Source: CAUZJF01 sp965248605 (GTDB taxonomy: Bacteria > Chloroflexota > Dehalococcoidia > Lucifugimonadales > CAUZJF01). From it: 64,000 nucleotides of DNA. The stretch's first letter is position 1; every line of letters starts with the position of its first letter. Shown one piece after another: positions 25,105-33,889 of this stretch. Made by a program: the position numbers and the translations under genes. Below the pieces are notes generated by a model, which did no database searches, was not told where the DNA came from, and was given only the letters and a program-made list of their open reading frames with translations. The DNA is taken from positions 3,038,001-3,102,000 of the forward strand of contig CBDFJV010000007.1 in NCBI GenBank assembly GCA_965248605.1. Reading direction: 5' to 3'.

Positions 25105-25212
25105 ATAAAAACGTGCTCATAATACCAGACGAGCGGCTCGTAGCGGCGTGTTGACCAATGTGGCGTTCGTCCCTATGATTCATGCTCCAATCGCAGCTCT
25201 GGGAGCCCGCTC

Positions 25213-25727
25213 ATGGACCTCAAGCAGCACATCCGCGACATACCGGACTTCCCGCGGCCCGGCATACTGTTCAGGGACATCACACCGCTCCTGAGCAGCC
25301 CCGAGGCGTTCCGACACGTCATCGAGACGTTTGCATCCCTCTACAAGGCGTCCGACGTGGACGCGGTCGCCGGCATCGAAGCACGGGGGTTCCTGTTCGC
25401 GGCTCCGCTTGCCCTTCACCTCGACAGGCCTCTGGTGCCGATCCGCAAGGAGGGCAAGCTGCCCTTCGAGACCACGAGCGTCAAGTACGTCCTCGAATAC
25501 GGCGAGAGCGCAGTCGAGGTCCATACGGACGCCATCAGCCCCGGGCAGCGAGTGCTGATCGTGGACGACCTGATCGCCACAGGCGGCACCATAGCCGCTG
25601 CCGCTCGGCTGGTTGAAACGTCGGGGGGGGGGAAGTCGCCGGCCTGGCGACGGTCATCGAGCTCGACGACCTTAAGGGACGCGACCGGCTCCGCGGCTAT
25701 GACGTTTTCTCGCTGGTGCACTACTAG
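25213..25727 (+). CDS. apt: Adenine phosphoribosyltransferase, frame broken in a 10-G run
   Basis: Residues up to about 137 are a normal Apt (IRDIPDFPRPGILFRDITPLL, GIEARGFLFAAPLAL, RKEGKLPF, the PRPP loop VLIVDDLIATGGT). At 25623-25632 a run of ten G breaks the frame; the following frame continues with EVAGLATVIELDDLKGRDRLRGYDVFSLVHY and stops at 25725-25727, exactly where Apt should end. A read in the upstream frame would run on to 25743 with a nonsense tail. Homopolymer sequencing error, real pseudogene or slippage are all possible. A 131-bp element begins at the stop codon. Confidence 0.85.
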
Positions 25728-25854
25728 TGGTACAACATCCTAGTATTGAAGGGTTCTGAGGTTACGGCTTGGTAGGGGCGGGTTTGAAACCCGCCCTGTC
25801 GTCGTAGCACGCCAATCTCGGCTACCCCTCATTTCAAAGATTTCGGTCTACTAG
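25724..25854 (+). repeat. 131-bp dispersed element, copy 1
   Basis: Begins CTAGTGGTACAAC and ends GGTCTACTAG, with an internal near-palindrome GGGCGGGTTTGAAACCCGCCC. It matches the reverse complement of 59271-59401 at 130 of 131 positions. The first CTAG overlaps the apt stop codon. It encodes nothing, so a MITE-like or REP-derived element is the best guess. Confidence 0.85.
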
Positions 25855-25879
25855 GGCGCAACGCGAAAAGGAGGCGTGG

Positions 25880-26521
25880 TTGGCCACAAGCCCGCAGCTG
25901 ATCGAACCGAGGTCTACAGCTCGGATTGACAGAGACGCGCGACTGATTGCGTACGTAGGATCAGCGATCGGCCTCGTGCCGGCTTCCGGGTTGGGCCTGC
26001 TCAGGTCCGTCAGAGGAGGTTGGCCGATTGAGCCGACCTTCGTTCTAGGGGACGTCGCATTCGCGCTGATGTACGCTGCGCCATACTTGCTAGTCCTGGT
26101 AGTCGCCCGGACTGGTCATGGTGCGGCCCGCGGTGGGCTGCTGTTCGCGCTGGGAATGCTCTCGTTGGCCGCGACCGTCTCGACCTTCCCTGGCTCCGGG
26201 ATCACCATTGTGTTAGCTCCCGCCACGGTTGCCATCATGTTGGCCGGAGTCTGGAGCCTCCGCGCCGCGGAGGGCCGGATGCTGTGGGCCGCGCCCTACT
26301 TTCTGGTCGGGTCGTTAGGCGCGGCCATAGTCATCTTTGCGTTCCTTTCGATGTTCGTCCTCGAAGCCGATAGGGTACGATGCCGGCCGCTTGGAAGAGG
26401 TGGTTGTCTGAGCGACACGATTACCAGCTCGGAAGGTGCGAAGGCCTTAGGAATCCTGGCGTTCGGGGCGGCCATTCCGATTGCTGCGTCAAGAGTCCGG
26501 GTCGGCCCCAACAGCTCATGA
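25880..26521 (+). CDS. Multi-pass membrane protein of unknown function
   Basis: 213 residues from a TTG start 7 bases after AAAGGAGG. Five or six hydrophobic segments (near residues 24-44, 56-78, 85-104, 106-126, 134-160 and 188-205). No family recognised. Its ribosome site begins only 11 bases after the 131-bp element, so the element may carry or disturb its promoter. Confidence 0.6.
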   Translation: MATSPQLIEPRSTARIDRDARLIAYVGSAIGLVPASGLGLLRSVRGGWPIEPTFVLGDVAFALMYAAPYLLVLVVARTGHGAARGGLLFALGMLSLAATVSTFPGSGITIVLAPATVAIMLAGVWSLRAAEGRMLWAAPYFLVGSLGAAIVIFAFLSMFVLEADRVRCRPLGRGGCLSDTITSSEGAKALGILAFGAAIPIAASRVRVGPNSS

Positions 26522-26536
26522 TAGGGCGAGACGGTG

Positions 26537-26560
26537 ATTCGTGAGATATTATTCACGAAT
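26537..26560. promoter_or_regulatory. Inverted repeat, operator- or terminator-like
   Basis: ATTCGTGA-8 bases-TCACGAAT, a perfect 8-bp dyad in the gap between the membrane protein and the kinase-like gene. Without a T-run, so an operator is as likely as a terminator. Confidence 0.35.
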
Positions 26561-26703
26561 TGTGATAAACGCGTCCCTGTCATTGCATGCCGTCGAAATC
26601 GGTTGTGCCTGAGTGCACAATGTTGACAGAAGCGTGACGAGAATGTGAGTATGATTTCACGGGGCGGGGTTGTGTCTGGGATGGGTCGGTGCTGGAGGTG
26701 CCC

Positions 26704-27444
26704 ATGTCTGTAGTTACGACAGGCGGCATGTATGGCGGTGGCGGCAGGGTGCTCGGAGCGGCGGTGGCCGAGAGGCTTGCGGCCGACTACGTCGACCGGC
26801 TGATTCTTGCCAACGCCGCGCGGCACGTAGGAGCGACCGTTGAGGCGCTCAACGAACGAGAGCAGCGGCCGCCCACCAGAGGTGAGCGATTCACCTCGAT
26901 GCTGCAGCGCATCCTCGAGAGGTCTGCCGTCACCAGCTCTGGGGGCGATCCGTATTTCGGGCCCGGCGCCATGGCGCTTTTGACCCTTGAGTTCGAGGAC
27001 CTTCCTGAGCCGACCATCACGAGGGGCCACGAGCTCGAAGACGAGAAGTACTTCGAGGCTATCCGGAGCGTGGTGACGGACCTGGCCGCGGCCGGGAACG
27101 TGGTCATCGTCGGTCGAGGCGGTGCGTTGATCCTCCGACAATACCCCCGAGTTCTTCGAGTGGGGACGGTCGCCCATATGGACGACCGGATCGCGAGAAC
27201 AACGGAGCTGGAGCGCATCGATCGCGACGAAGCTGAGAAGAAGCTAATCGACAGGGACGCCGCCCGCGCCTACTTCTACAAGCGTTACTTCGATGTCGAT
27301 GACCCGGACCACCCCGACCACTACCACCTCGTGATCAACACCAGCGAAGTCGATATCGACTTCGCTGCAACGATCGTCGTCGAAGCGGCAGAAGCGCTCG
27401 ACGGCGGCAAACTCAAGCTCAACGCAGGGGTGGGCGCCAAATAG
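26704..27444 (+). CDS. Cytidylate kinase-like family protein
   Basis: 246 residues from ATG 26704 behind GGAGGTG. P-loop-like start SVVTTGGMYGGGGRVLGAAVAERL, then VVIVGRGGALILRQYP, RVGTVAHMDDRIART, and YYHLVINTSEVDIDFA, a pattern seen in cytidylate-kinase-like (AAK6-type) proteins rather than housekeeping Cmk, whose GxxGsGKS loop is not matched exactly. A nucleotide kinase or sensor role is probable. Confidence 0.7.
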   Translation: MSVVTTGGMYGGGGRVLGAAVAERLAADYVDRLILANAARHVGATVEALNEREQRPPTRGERFTSMLQRILERSAVTSSGGDPYFGPGAMALLTLEFEDLPEPTITRGHELEDEKYFEAIRSVVTDLAAAGNVVIVGRGGALILRQYPRVLRVGTVAHMDDRIARTTELERIDRDEAEKKLIDRDAARAYFYKRYFDVDDPDHPDHYHLVINTSEVDIDFAATIVVEAAEALDGGKLKLNAGVGAK

Positions 27445-27552
27445 CGATTTCGGTCCGACCGCCGCCGGTCCGGCGGCAACTGCACATCTCGTTTGCCGCG
27501 ACCCTCCGAGACCGTGCGCCCTCCGAGTGCTGTTGGTGTAAGCTCTTTCTAT

Positions 27553-28302
27553 ATGGGAGCTTCACGCATAGTGGGCGCTCACAAGCCGTTGTTGGCTACG
27601 GTCTTGCATGCGCTCGGCTGGATGGCCCTCGCCGGCTTCACCGCTTGTGGTTCCGGCAGTTCCAGTGATGGGGAACTGAAGGTCACGTTCGAGGGCTTCA
27701 GCGACGCCCAGTCATCCGAGGTCGACTTCTCGGTCAGAATCGAGACGATCGAGGCGACCCAGGTCTTCGTACCCTATACAGTCGAAGTGGTCGTCGATGG
27801 CAGGGCCATCTCCAGCGCGGAAGTCCTGCTGGGCGTCGAAGGCCTGCCGAACGATCCCTCGGAAGGTTACTTGAACACCGTCGGGTACATGGAGATTAAC
27901 GGGAACCGAGTCAGCCGGGCTAGAGGGAGCAGGTTCGTGCTCGTAGGCCACCGGGGCAGCATCGACATGGAGGCCCACGGCGATAGCATCGCAAAGATGC
28001 TCAGGGCGATGGCGTCGAACCAGTCTCGAGCGCAAAGAGAGGCGCAGGACCTCGCAAGGGAGAAGCAGGCGCTGCTAGCCGGCGCCGGGAGCGACCCATC
28101 CCTCGAGAGCAAGTTGTCCGAGCTCGACGCCAAGCTCGCCGCCGCCGACGAGGGGCTGCTCAAGTGGCGCGGTTGGATCGGAGGTCGAGGTGGCGAGACG
28201 GACGAGTTCGACCGGTTTGTGAGGCAGTACGTCGGCGTGAGAGTGACGCCGGACGAGAGCGATCTGCTCGAAGAGGAGCCAGCAGTAGTGGCACCGGAAT
28301 GA
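27553..28302 (+). CDS. Putative lipoprotein with coiled coil
   Basis: 249 residues from ATG 27553. Signal peptide ending in lipobox GFTAC, a beta-rich region (KVTFEGFSDAQSSEVDFSVRIETIEATQVFVPYTVEVVVDG), then helical/coiled-coil segment about residues 160-205 (NQSRAQREAQDLAREKQALL, SKLSELDAKLAAADEGLLKW) and an acidic tail. No family recognised. An upstream in-frame start at 27493 would put the hydrophobic segment too far in, so the later start is preferred. Confidence 0.55.
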   Translation: MGASRIVGAHKPLLATVLHALGWMALAGFTACGSGSSSDGELKVTFEGFSDAQSSEVDFSVRIETIEATQVFVPYTVEVVVDGRAISSAEVLLGVEGLPNDPSEGYLNTVGYMEINGNRVSRARGSRFVLVGHRGSIDMEAHGDSIAKMLRAMASNQSRAQREAQDLAREKQALLAGAGSDPSLESKLSELDAKLAAADEGLLKWRGWIGGRGGETDEFDRFVRQYVGVRVTPDESDLLEEEPAVVAPE

Positions 28303-28404
28303 AACGGCGTGTCTACAGTCACGAAATGACTTCGCCACGCCCGGCGGTGGACTGCGCCTATGCATTTCGCGTAGCGGCGCCACTCGGACGGGAGTAGGCC
28401 GCAG

Positions 28405-28956
28405 TTGTTCAAAGTAGTTCTCGGCGTCGTGGCGCTGCTAGCGGTCGTCTTTCTCGTGGGAACGGTTGCCGTCAATCTCCTGCGCGAGATTCCCGACGCC
28501 GCCCAGGAGCCTCGCCGAATCGCAACTTCAACGATAGACGAAGAGCCGGTAGTATCGAGCCAGGCGTGGGTACACGTCGTCGCTCTCTCTGGCGGCGCTG
28601 CCTTTGGACTAGTCGCCACGACGAGGCGGCACAGGCGTAGGGTATGGCCGTTCAAACCCAAGGTGCGGATCGAACGGCTCATGAGGGAGTTCTTTGACAC
28701 GCACGTGGCCGGTGGAGCGGTCCACGAAAGGCGCTGGGCCGGCGAAACTGTCGATAGCCTTATCGTTCCCTTTGCCTGGACGGCCGAACCGGTCCTCGAA
28801 CAGGTAGTGGGACTGAAGCTCGGAGAACACCCTGGTCCGCTGCCGGCGACCATCTCCCAGGATTCTGGCTACCGCGAGCGTGGTGTTGTCGTAGAGGATG
28901 CTCTGAGGCACTCCGCCCAGGAACGCGAAGGCGGAGACGTGTCCGTCGCAGAATGA
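28405..28956 (+). CDS. Membrane protein fragment running into an IS remnant
   Basis: TTG start at 28405 behind GGGAGTAGG. Residues 1-25 form a TM helix (FKVVLGVVALLAVVFLVGTVAVNLL); a second hydrophobic stretch is at about 55-70. From about residue 75 on, the frame runs antisense through the istA remnant and is not a natural protein sequence. The original 3' end is probably lost to the insertion. No function assigned. Confidence 0.4.
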   Translation: MFKVVLGVVALLAVVFLVGTVAVNLLREIPDAAQEPRRIATSTIDEEPVVSSQAWVHVVALSGGAAFGLVATTRRHRRRVWPFKPKVRIERLMREFFDTHVAGGAVHERRWAGETVDSLIVPFAWTAEPVLEQVVGLKLGEHPGPLPATISQDSGYRERGVVVEDALRHSAQEREGGDVSVAE

Positions 28957-29481
28957 CTCCGTCGTCTCGGCGGGATACGCCTTCACATAGCACCCGTCGC
29001 TGTGAGGGAGGTCCAGGGCGAAGTAGTGGGCTTTGCGTTCCACTCCGCCGATGATCACTCGAGCTTCGCCGTAGTCGCACTGGGCATGTCCCGGGGAATG
29101 GGACAGAGGTAAGAACATCTCGCGGGTATGACGACGGCGTTCTCGAACGTAGTCTTTGACTATCGTGTACTTGCCGGGGAAGCCGTGTTCGTCTCTGAGC
29201 CGTTCGTAGATACGCTTGGCGGTGTGACGCTGCTTCTTCGGTGAGCTCAGATCCTGCTCCAGGATCTGGTCCATCACACCCTTATATGGATCGAGCTTCG
29301 GTCTGCGAGCCGGTCGTTGCCGTCGATACCCTGGGGGCACGGAGTACTCGAGCATCTTGCGCACCGTGTCCCGGTGTAGCCCGAACACTCGGGCCGCCTC
29401 TCGGACGCTCATCCCTTCGACGAAACAAGCCCTGCGAACTCGCAGGTACATCTCCACCTTGTACATCCAATCCACCTTCAA
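28609..29481 (-). pseudogene. istA: IS21-family transposase IstA, truncated
   Basis: N-terminal HTH (SVREAARVFGLHRDTVRKML), then KRIYERLRDEHGFPGKYTIVKDYVR, first catalytic Asp in HAQCDYGEARV, and the second in SILYDNTTLAV. The third acidic residue region (normally GNEKG.VEG) reads GNDKAIDS and the rest is missing; IstA is about 490-520 residues, here 290. No istB is present. A single degraded insertion, with the left end inside 28405-28956. Confidence 0.82.
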
Positions 29482-29811
29482 TCAGGTTCGGTCGTTCCTG
29501 ATTGAAGGCGACAGGCGGTACAGTTTTCAAGCGCCACATCTCAGCGCTCGACCGCCCAGGTGGTACATTATCTCTCCGCCCTTCACATTAGAGACGGCGT
29601 CAGGCCTGTTCACCGGCGGAGAGGCACACTTCGGCCCGGTCTACCTCATCGCAGAAGAGGTCAGGCGGCTTAGCAAGCTGAGCCCGAACGTGAGTCCACT
29701 GTCGCCCTGAGCCCGCTTCGCGTGGAGGGTCTGAGGCCGTGGGTAGACGTTTTAAGCGACACGAACCCCACCCCAGATGCTTCGTCGCTCCTCCTCAGCA
29801 TGGACAGCGCG
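29482..29811. other. Gene-free stretch downstream of the istA remnant
   Basis: Presumed IS end sequence and host DNA. A short plus-frame segment (GLFTGGEAHFGPVYLIAEEVRRL, about 29595-29680) might be the tail of the gene interrupted by the IS, but this cannot be shown. Confidence 0.3.
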
Positions 29812-31147
29812 CTACGGCGAAGCCGGCTCGTGGGCGCGAGGCAAGAATGGGTTGTCGGCCGGTTCCTTCCCTCCGTAGAACCACGTGATCGGCAGCACCT
29901 TGAGCTTTTGATTGAAGCCACCCTCTTTGCGGCTACTAGCGGCTACTAAGGGAAACCTCGGCTTTGGTGGGGTGCTCCTCGATCTCCGAGTACGTATGGG
30001 CGATCAGCACCCGGTCCTTCATGACGTAGACCGATGGGTACGACCAACGCCCGTGGAAGTCGGCTGGTACGATGTGCTCGGGCTCGCGCTCGGGCGCCGG
30101 GACGCCCGGCGCGAAGTTAATCTCGGCAGGGCGTAGAGGCCGGATGGGCCCCGGCTCTACGCGGGTCGATTCGTGGATCGACTCGACGTTCTGGAAGAAC
30201 TCCCACACGCCGCCACCATTTCGGCTGATGGCCGAGGACATCCGCGTCCGGTTGAAGCCACGCTTCACCTCTTCCTCGTTCTCCTGGTTCCACACCACCA
30301 GCAGATGCCCCGTAGACGGGATGGAGCGGATCTGGGCCGGGGCCGTGCTCGAAGCCAGCGCGGTCGGCTGAGGCCGCGTCCACGTCTCGCCGTTGTCGTC
30401 GGACCAGGCCTGGTAGAGACGGCCGAGGCCGGTGCGCATCATCATGAGGAGGCGGCCGGGATACACTTCCGTCACGCTCGGCTCTACTACGAAGCTGTAG
30501 GTCGAGTTCCAGTCTAGGAGGATGAAGAGGTCTCCGTCCTGGTTGCGCTCCCATGTCCGTCCCTCGTCGTCGGAGTAGCAGGCGTAGACGGCAGCGAAGT
30601 GGGGGTCGAAGAAGTGGGCCGCCGTGCCTACCCATTGCCCGTTCAGCAGCTTGCCTGTCGCGGGAGGCGCGGCGTCGTTCAGTCCCTTGGGCTGGCCCGT
30701 TCCATACTCGACAGGGATCACGATGCGACCTGAGGATGTGCGCAGCATAACGTCCTGATAGGTCCCGATACCGGGAGGCGCCACCCTGGTCGGCGCGCTC
30801 CAGGTCTCGCCGTTGTCGTCGGAGCGCCAGAAAAGGAGCTGGTTTGGCTTCCACGGGTGCTCCGACTGATGGGGTGGAACGTCGCGTCTGGTTGCGGAGA
30901 GGCCGATCGCCTTGCCGGACAGCCGCACTAGGGAGGTGTCCCCGCCGCCTACCGGATTGCCATTCGCGTCCCTGCGTTCGGACTCTTCCGACCAGGTTAT
31001 CCCGCCGTCGTCGGAGCTAGTGAACCTGGTCCCTGAGACGTGCAGGACACGCCCGCTCTCAAGCTCGACGAAGGTAGAAGAGTGGAAGAAGGTGGTCTCA
31101 TGGACGGCCAGCATCTCTTCGGGACGGGTCATGGGAACGTTGGACAT
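29812..31147 (-). CDS. Sialidase/BNR-fold protein, prematurely stopped by a 10-bp duplication
   Basis: The open frame 29936-31147 gives 403 residues with four Asp boxes (SSDDGGITW, SDDNGETW, SDDEGRTW, SDDNGETW), the six-bladed sialidase/neuraminidase signature; ATG follows TAAGGAG. It stops in a tandem 10-bp duplication (29929-29938 and 29939-29948, GCGGCTACTA). If one copy is removed the frame continues EGGFNQKLKVLPITWFYGG then KEPADNPFLPRAHEPASP to a stop at 29812, giving 441 residues. That tail looks native. Glycan or sulfated-polysaccharide processing is the family expectation; no signal peptide is visible. Confidence 0.75.
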
Positions 31148-31210
31148 GGTCAGTTCTCCTTAGGTGTGTTGAACGGGCTACCATTCCATGCTGCGCACTA
31201 ACGCAGTTGC

Positions 31211-32350
31211 CTATCCTAGCAGCCTTTTGGAAATAATCTCACGCATCATCTCGGAGGAGCCGGCGGCGATGGTCCAGAGGCGGTAGTCGCGGGCGAAGCG
31301 CTCGACCGGCGTCTCCTTCATGTAGCCGTAGCCGCCGTGGAGCTGGACCGCCTCGTATGCGACGCGGTTGGCCATCTCCGTTGCGAAGAGCTTGGCCATC
31401 GAGACCTCCGACACGCAGTCCTGGCCGGACGCGAGCTTCTCGGCGGCGTGGTATGAGAGCCTACGAGCCGCCTCGACCTGGGTCGCCTGGTCGGCGACCC
31501 GGTGTCGGAGCGCCTGGAACTCGGCTAGCTCCTTCCCGAACGCCCTGCGCTTGCCGAGATAGTCGATGGTCTGCTCGAGCGCGTGGTCGGCGGCCGAGAC
31601 GCTGAGGATGGCCGCCAGCAGACGCTCGCGTTGGAGCCCCTCGGCAAGCTGGTAGAACCCGCGCCCCTCCTCGCCGATGAGGTTGTCGGCCGGGACCGTG
31701 ACATCCTCGAAGACGAGCTCAGCCGTGTCCGATGCAAGCATGCCGGTCTTGTCGAGCTTCTTGGAGACCTGCAGGCCCGACGAATCTCGCTCGACGAGGA
31801 ACTGGGAAAGGCCGCGATGTCGTGGGCCGTCGTCGGAGGTCCTCGCGGCCACGAAGTAGAGGTCGCCGTACACGCCGTTGGTTATGAACGTCTTGGCGCC
31901 GGAGATGACCCAATCGTCGCCGTCCCGACGAGCGCGGGTCGTCAGGCCGGCCATGTCCGACCCGGCTTCGGGCTCGGTGATCGCTAGAGCGCACACGGTC
32001 TCGCCGCGTATGATTCCGGGGAGATAGCGCGACTTCTGCTCGTCGGTGCCGAGGCGCGCCAGCCACGGCGAGGACATATCAGTGTGGACGACGACGCTAA
32101 AGGCGACGCCCCCGGCGCCGCACCGGGCCAGCTCCTCCGCCAGCACGACTGACATCCAGAAGTCGGCGTCGTCCCCGCCGTATTCCGCCGGGTACTCGAT
32201 GCCGAGGAACCCGAGCTCGCCCATTCGGCGGAAGAGGGTCCGGGGGATCTCGCCTCGCTCCTCCCATTCGTCGACGTTTGGAACGATCTCGTCCTGAACG
32301 AAGCGCCTTACGGTGCTTCGAAAAAGGTCGTGTTCTTCGTTGAAATGCAT
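31211..32350 (-). CDS. Acyl-CoA dehydrogenase
   Basis: 379 residues, normal length. N-terminal helical domain, ALAITEPEAGSDMAGLTTRA, WVISGAKTFITNGVYGD, and the C-terminal helical core with RRLSYHAAEKLASGQ, VQLHGGYGYMKETPVERFARDYRLWTIAAGSSEMMREIISKRLLG. An FAD-dependent alpha,beta-dehydrogenation of an acyl-CoA is expected; the catalytic glutamate position falls in QLHGGYGYMKETP, where it cannot be pinned exactly. It starts 5 bases after the zinc-ribbon gene, in one minus-strand unit with the sialidase-like gene. Confidence 0.92.
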   Translation of the reverse strand: MHFNEEHDLFRSTVRRFVQDEIVPNVDEWEERGEIPRTLFRRMGELGFLGIEYPAEYGGDDADFWMSVVLAEELARCGAGGVAFSVVVHTDMSSPWLARLGTDEQKSRYLPGIIRGETVCALAITEPEAGSDMAGLTTRARRDGDDWVISGAKTFITNGVYGDLYFVAARTSDDGPRHRGLSQFLVERDSSGLQVSKKLDKTGMLASDTAELVFEDVTVPADNLIGEEGRGFYQLAEGLQRERLLAAILSVSAADHALEQTIDYLGKRRAFGKELAEFQALRHRVADQATQVEAARRLSYHAAEKLASGQDCVSEVSMAKLFATEMANRVAYEAVQLHGGYGYMKETPVERFARDYRLWTIAAGSSEMMREIISKRLLG

Positions 32351-32355
32351 GATCG

Positions 32356-33258
32356 TCAGATTCGGACTTCTACGGGCGACCCGCGGTCCCCTTTCAGTGA
32401 CCGCAGGGTCTTCAAAGTGGCCAGTAGTTGAATGTGCGACATGTATAGAGATCCGGCGAAGAAGCCCACGTCACCGATGACGAAGCGCGCAAGCACAAGC
32501 TGTAGCGGCTCGTCCCAGGCCTGGAATTCGACGATGCATGGCGCTCCATCTATGTGCAGGCTAGTCTTTGCGCGGGCTTTGCCGGCCAGTCCGTCCAGGT
32601 TCCAGTCGCGATATATGTTTCCTCGGTAACGGTATTCGTCCTTGAGTTGCTTTGGACCATAAGCATACATAAGTCCCCGGATGGTAACCTGCGCTTCGTA
32701 TTGAATGGGTACGTCGTCTACCCCCTGGGACTGCCGGAGGTGCAGCACCCTCTCGGGATGCTTTCTGGCACCAGACAGGTAAGTCAGGGTAACCCGTTCG
32801 ATGGTACCCTTCCGATCGCCTTCGTTCCATCTGAAATTAGCCAAGCGGAGACGGGACTGCTTGCGCCCTAGACCGTAGACGGGAAACTGGGCCTCCGCCA
32901 GCAGACTCGAGAAGGCTTCCGTCTGCTCGTAAGGGTATTTATGGCCCTGGGTCTCCGGTATTCGACTATGGGGGTATGCTCGGCGGGAAAATGACCTCAG
33001 GCCGCGCAGCACCTTGGCGAGTGGATTAACGCGCCGGTGACCTATGCTAACGAACCCTCTCGTACTGGCCCTAGTACCACACTGGGCGCAGACCATTTCG
33101 AACGACCCAAAGCGTTGGCTGAAGAAGTTCGGCCTTCGCACGCGCTGGAGAGACTTGGAACTCCGGTAGGTCGAGACGGTCTGCAAAACCGCGTTGGAGT
33201 GACCCAAGTGAGCCCCGCATTGACGGCAACGGGTGTCCTGGTGCGGGATATCTGGCAT
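32356..33258 (-). CDS. Unrecognised protein with N-terminal zinc ribbon
   Basis: 300 residues. Cysteines CRQCGAH near residue 11 and MVCAQCGTRA near 56 form a plausible CxxC...CxxC zinc site. The rest has no motif I recognise: basic 80-100, then mixed alpha/beta with EYRYRGNIYRDWNLDGLAGKA and AWDEPLQLVLARFVIGDVGF. Transcribed just before the acyl-CoA dehydrogenase. Confidence 0.6.
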   Translation of the reverse strand: MPDIPHQDTRCRQCGAHLGHSNAVLQTVSTYRSSKSLQRVRRPNFFSQRFGSFEMVCAQCGTRASTRGFVSIGHRRVNPLAKVLRGLRSFSRRAYPHSRIPETQGHKYPYEQTEAFSSLLAEAQFPVYGLGRKQSRLRLANFRWNEGDRKGTIERVTLTYLSGARKHPERVLHLRQSQGVDDVPIQYEAQVTIRGLMYAYGPKQLKDEYRYRGNIYRDWNLDGLAGKARAKTSLHIDGAPCIVEFQAWDEPLQLVLARFVIGDVGFFAGSLYMSHIQLLATLKTLRSLKGDRGSPVEVRI

Positions 33259-33304
33259 GACTGGTAGCTTACTGCAATGTGTTGGGCTCGGCGCCTATCG
33301 AATC

Positions 33305-33345
33305 CACGTAGGGGCAGGCTCTGCGTGTCTGCCCGCGTCGCGGTC
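33305..33345. repeat. GTAGGGGCAGGC...GTCTGCCC palindromic repeat
   Basis: GGGGCAGGCTCTGCGTGTCTGCCC hairpin-type repeat similar to one in 11795-12212. It lies just downstream of the DinB gene. Confidence 0.5.
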
Positions 33346-33378
33346 GAACCCGGACGCCGCGAGGCACTGGACGGCCGC

Positions 33379-33870
33379 TCAGCCGGTCCACCCGTGACTG
33401 ATCGACTCCCAGCTCAGCAGGTCGCCCTCGATGTGCTCCACGATACCGACCTTCTCCATCAGGAACATCGCCTGCGCCCGATGGTGCATGTTGTGTGTGA
33501 TGACGTGTGCGATCGAGCCGCCGAACGTCCTGCGAACCGGCGGGTCTTCGTCCGGGTCCACGTAGGTATCGTCGTACCGGCCTTCGCGGGCGACGCGACG
33601 CGAAACGTCGACGAAGTCTCGGCTGATGATTCCGAGCCGCTCGATCAACTCGGGGACAGACGTGCCGGTTCTGCTTTGGATGGGACGTTCGCACACCAGG
33701 TCCGTCCAGATCTCCATATTGACGATGAAGTGGACGAAGGTCGCACGCAGGGACCTGTGGTCGATCTCGAACTCCTTGTCCAAAAGTTCGTCGGGTAGCT
33801 CCTGGCACGCCTCGAGCAATTGACGAGTCGTCCAGGTGTCGTGAGCGAGTAGCCTGTCCAAGATGTCCAT
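33379..33870 (-). CDS. DinB-family protein
   Basis: 163 residues. Four-helix DinB fold: MDILDRLLAHDTWTTRQLLEAC, RATFVHFIVNMEIW with a first histidine, and AHVITHNMHHRAQAMFLMEKVG carrying the later metal histidines (HxxxHH). Members include thiol-dependent transferases (mycothiol/bacillithiol type), but many have unknown substrate. Nineteen bases after the acyl-CoA synthetase, so in the same transcript. Confidence 0.82.
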   Translation of the reverse strand: MDILDRLLAHDTWTTRQLLEACQELPDELLDKEFEIDHRSLRATFVHFIVNMEIWTDLVCERPIQSRTGTSVPELIERLGIISRDFVDVSRRVAREGRYDDTYVDPDEDPPVRRTFGGSIAHVITHNMHHRAQAMFLMEKVGIVEHIEGDLLSWESISHGWTG

Positions 33871-33889
33871 CGAGCTTCCCTCGGCCCTA

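Noticed and set aside
28609..29481. Intact, active IS21 element
   Set aside because: Third catalytic acidic residue and about 200 C-terminal residues are missing, and no istB follows.
29722..29949. 75-codon plus-strand gene
   Set aside because: It is antisense to the C-terminal tail of the sialidase-fold protein.
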